DNA from: Chrysaora quinquecirrha
Taxonomy: Eukaryota > Cnidaria > Scyphozoa > Semaeostomeae > Pelagiidae
DNA length: 64,000 nucleotides
Assembly (NCBI GenBank): GCA_014526335.1
Contig: JACTAT010000027.1
Span: forward strand, 2,942,231-3,006,230
Reading direction: 5' to 3'
Numbering within the stretch: position 1 is the stretch's first letter; each line of letters starts with the position of its first letter. This document shows positions 62,180 through 64,000 of this stretch, one piece after another. The notes under the pieces were generated by a model. That model worked only from the letters and a program-made list of their open reading frames with translations. It was not told where the DNA came from and ran no database searches. The position numbers and the translations under genes are program-made.

Positions 62180-63060
62180 TTTCTCCGTCCTCCGCTCTCC
62201 TGCTCAGCTCGCTAAGACTCTTTCCAGTCAGTCAACTCCTTTAGATCATTTACCCAGTTTCTCTTTGATCGGTCTCTTTGCCATATTCCATTGACATTTC
62301 CCTGAATCAACACTTTTGCTATACGACCCGCCCTTATTTCATGGCGAAAGAACTTTAGCTTCCTCTGTTTGATTGTTATGGCTAGATTCCATCATTTGCT
62401 TCCACCAACTTCTTCTAGTGGTCTTGTGCTTCCTGGTGATACCGAGAAATCAATTTTGAGAGCTATCATCGGTACAGTAGCTATATCTGTATGTTTTAGT
62501 TTCAAAAGCTTCTAGCTTCTATCCTGAACGTTGAAATATGGTCCAACTTTCACATCCATAAAAAAACACTGAGTTCACGAAGGATTTCACAAGATTCGGC
62601 TTTTCTTTCATCCTAATTATTCTAAAACTTTTCACTTGTTCAAGCACTACATTGTCTACTAATATTTCAATTTTTCTTTCTTCGTGTCTTCCACTGACTA
62701 ATGTCTTTTGGTTTTGCATGCCATATTTCTTGCAAGTATCATTCAGCCTTTGCGTTATTTCTTTCAATTCCTCTTCACTTTGTGCGAGGAAGTCAATAAC
62801 GTCAGCCAACCTTTAATTAGGCCCCAATTACATGAGACTTTCAGCCCTGGGATTGAGTTTCAACCTACCTAGCCGATATTTCTGATTTAGTGATAGTTCT
62901 AGTATAAAGTCAACATTAGTTTTTTGATACTTTTTGTCTAAACAAATGATTTTTTGCATCTTGAATAACTTTTTACGCCCTTCCCTTCTGTTTGCTTCTT
63001 GATATTCTTTGTTATCTTCTTCATTCATCATTCATGAATCTCTTGCATTTTCTTAAATTG
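62180..63060 (-). mobile_element. Degenerate LINE (non-LTR retrotransposon) remnant
   Basis: The minus strand encodes broken pieces of a reverse transcriptase C-terminus: DVIDFLAQSEEELKEITQRL, then VLEQVKSF, then YGCESWT. These are followed by a segment like RHEIRAGRI and RDRSKRNWVNDLKELT. This order is familiar from LINE polyproteins. Several stops and frame changes show that it is dead. The part above 62820 is only tentatively included. Confidence 0.65.
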
Positions 63061-63194
63061 CGATATTAGCCGAAACATGTTTGGACTCAACTTAAAGTGC
63101 CTATGAAATGAAATTTACATTTCAAATCATCAGTGTTTTCTAGTAGAACAAAATAAGCTGGTTTCAGTGATGCCATTTTTTTTATTTGACGGTA

Positions 63195-63580
63195 CACGCA
63201 TTTTTTTTTTATAAGGAAGTGCTTTATAAGGAAGGTAGTACTCAGATAGGCAAAAACTTAAGGAATTCCAGTACTGGATCGGAGACTTTTAAGGAATCTA
63301 ACTTTATTAAAAAATGATGAAATCTTATGAAGCTGATCATTTACATGTATAAAACGAGCAAGCAACACTCTTATTGTCAATGGTTTAATTAGTATTCTTT
63401 CTATTCGTCTTCTGACAACTTCATGTCCCTATATTTCCTTGTCCCAGTTTATTTTAAAGAAACAAGTATAAAAGTTAAGGAATTGCTAAGGAATTTTCAG
63501 TGCTCAAATTTGACTGTCAGTTAAGGAATTTTCAGTACTGAGCCTGAGCCGAACTTCCTTATAAAAAAAAAAAATGCGTG
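63195..63580. mobile_element. TA-flanked MITE, CACGC(A)(T)n family
   Basis: The left end CACGCATTTTTTTTTTATAA mirrors the right end TTATAAAAAAAAAAAATGCG followed by TG, with TA outside both. Inside, AAGGAATTCCAGTACTGG and AAGGAATTTTCAGTACTGAG recur near the two ends as inverted subterminal motifs. Confidence 0.85.
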
Positions 63581-64000
63581 TAGTGAATCTCCTGATATGC
63601 ACGACGGAAAATCAAGTATTTAACGTTTTGTGTGTGACAAAAAGCGCTATTTGTGATGTCACGGGGTTTGCAACCTCTGCTAGAAAGTGCTGTTGTTTAA
63701 GCGTTGTACACTGAACATGAAGGTCTCTCTCGGAACAACTGAAAAATGATTCTTCCTTCCACAGAATGTGTGCTTCTGTGTCATGAATCGTGTTACAAAC
63801 CTCGTGACGTCACAATTTGTTTTGTTTTGTCACAGCGGCCTGTGATTTTCTAACCTCGTGAAACAACCCTTCCGGCGCAAACTTTCTGGCCATATATCAA
63901 TTTTTAGCTAACGATGTTTGTGTGGGTAAGTCCATCAGGCGAATGGCCAGATTATTCTTCTCGATTTTTTGTGATTTTAATTACGAATGAGGAGTATAAA
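63581..64000. other. No recognised feature
   Basis: This end of the window has no conserved frame. It may be part of the astacin gene's introns. Confidence 0.35.

Overview
This window is nuclear DNA from an animal. The genes are split by many GT-AG introns and a few GC-AG introns, the base composition is AT-rich, and the products are metazoan: MRPL14, collagen prolyl 4-hydroxylase alpha, FBXO42, ALDH4A1, CENPS, a SIX6OS1-like meiotic protein, SEC62, a secreted multidomain protein and an astacin protease. Introns of about 100-1000 bp and dense small repeats suggest an invertebrate with a fairly compact genome. A tunicate or another deuterostome is possible, but the sequence does not prove a taxon.

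Layout. 0.3-2.6 kb: MRPL14 (-) and a membrane-anchored Rab-like GTPase (+), head to head. 3.3-11.5 kb: P4HA (-), 13 exons. 12.4-15.5 kb: FBXO42 (+), head to head with P4HA. 16.1-28.6 kb: ALDH4A1 (-), 21 exons, with a complete Gag-only LTR retrotransposon (21.0-24.3 kb) in one intron. 29.0-31.3 kb: CENPS (-), 6 exons. 32.2-40.6 kb: SIX6OS1-like (-), 13 exons. 43.0-48.6 kb: SEC62 (+), 9 exons, with a foldback transposon inserted 27 bases upstream of its start codon. 49.5-56.9 kb: a secreted protein (-) with a long Glu/Lys helix, a Thr/Pro-rich region and Trp/Cys repeats. 57.2-60.4 kb: two adjacent satellite arrays. 60.7-61.7 kb: the 3' end of an astacin gene (-). 62-63.6 kb: a LINE remnant and a MITE.

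Exon joins were worked out by reading both strands. They keep phase throughout P4HA, ALDH4A1, CENPS, the SIX6OS1-like gene, SEC62 and the secreted gene, except at seven places where one base appears to be missing, mostly in homopolymers. That pattern looks like assembly error rather than gene decay. The genes are unrelated housekeeping or structural genes, not a pathway cluster. FBXO42, ALDH4A1 and CENPS are nevertheless also linked in human (1p36), which hints at ancient synteny. The most novel items are the secreted helix/mucin/WDN-repeat protein, the Gag-only retrotransposon with identical LTRs, the two-membrane-segment Rab-like GTPase and the SIX6OS1-like gene.
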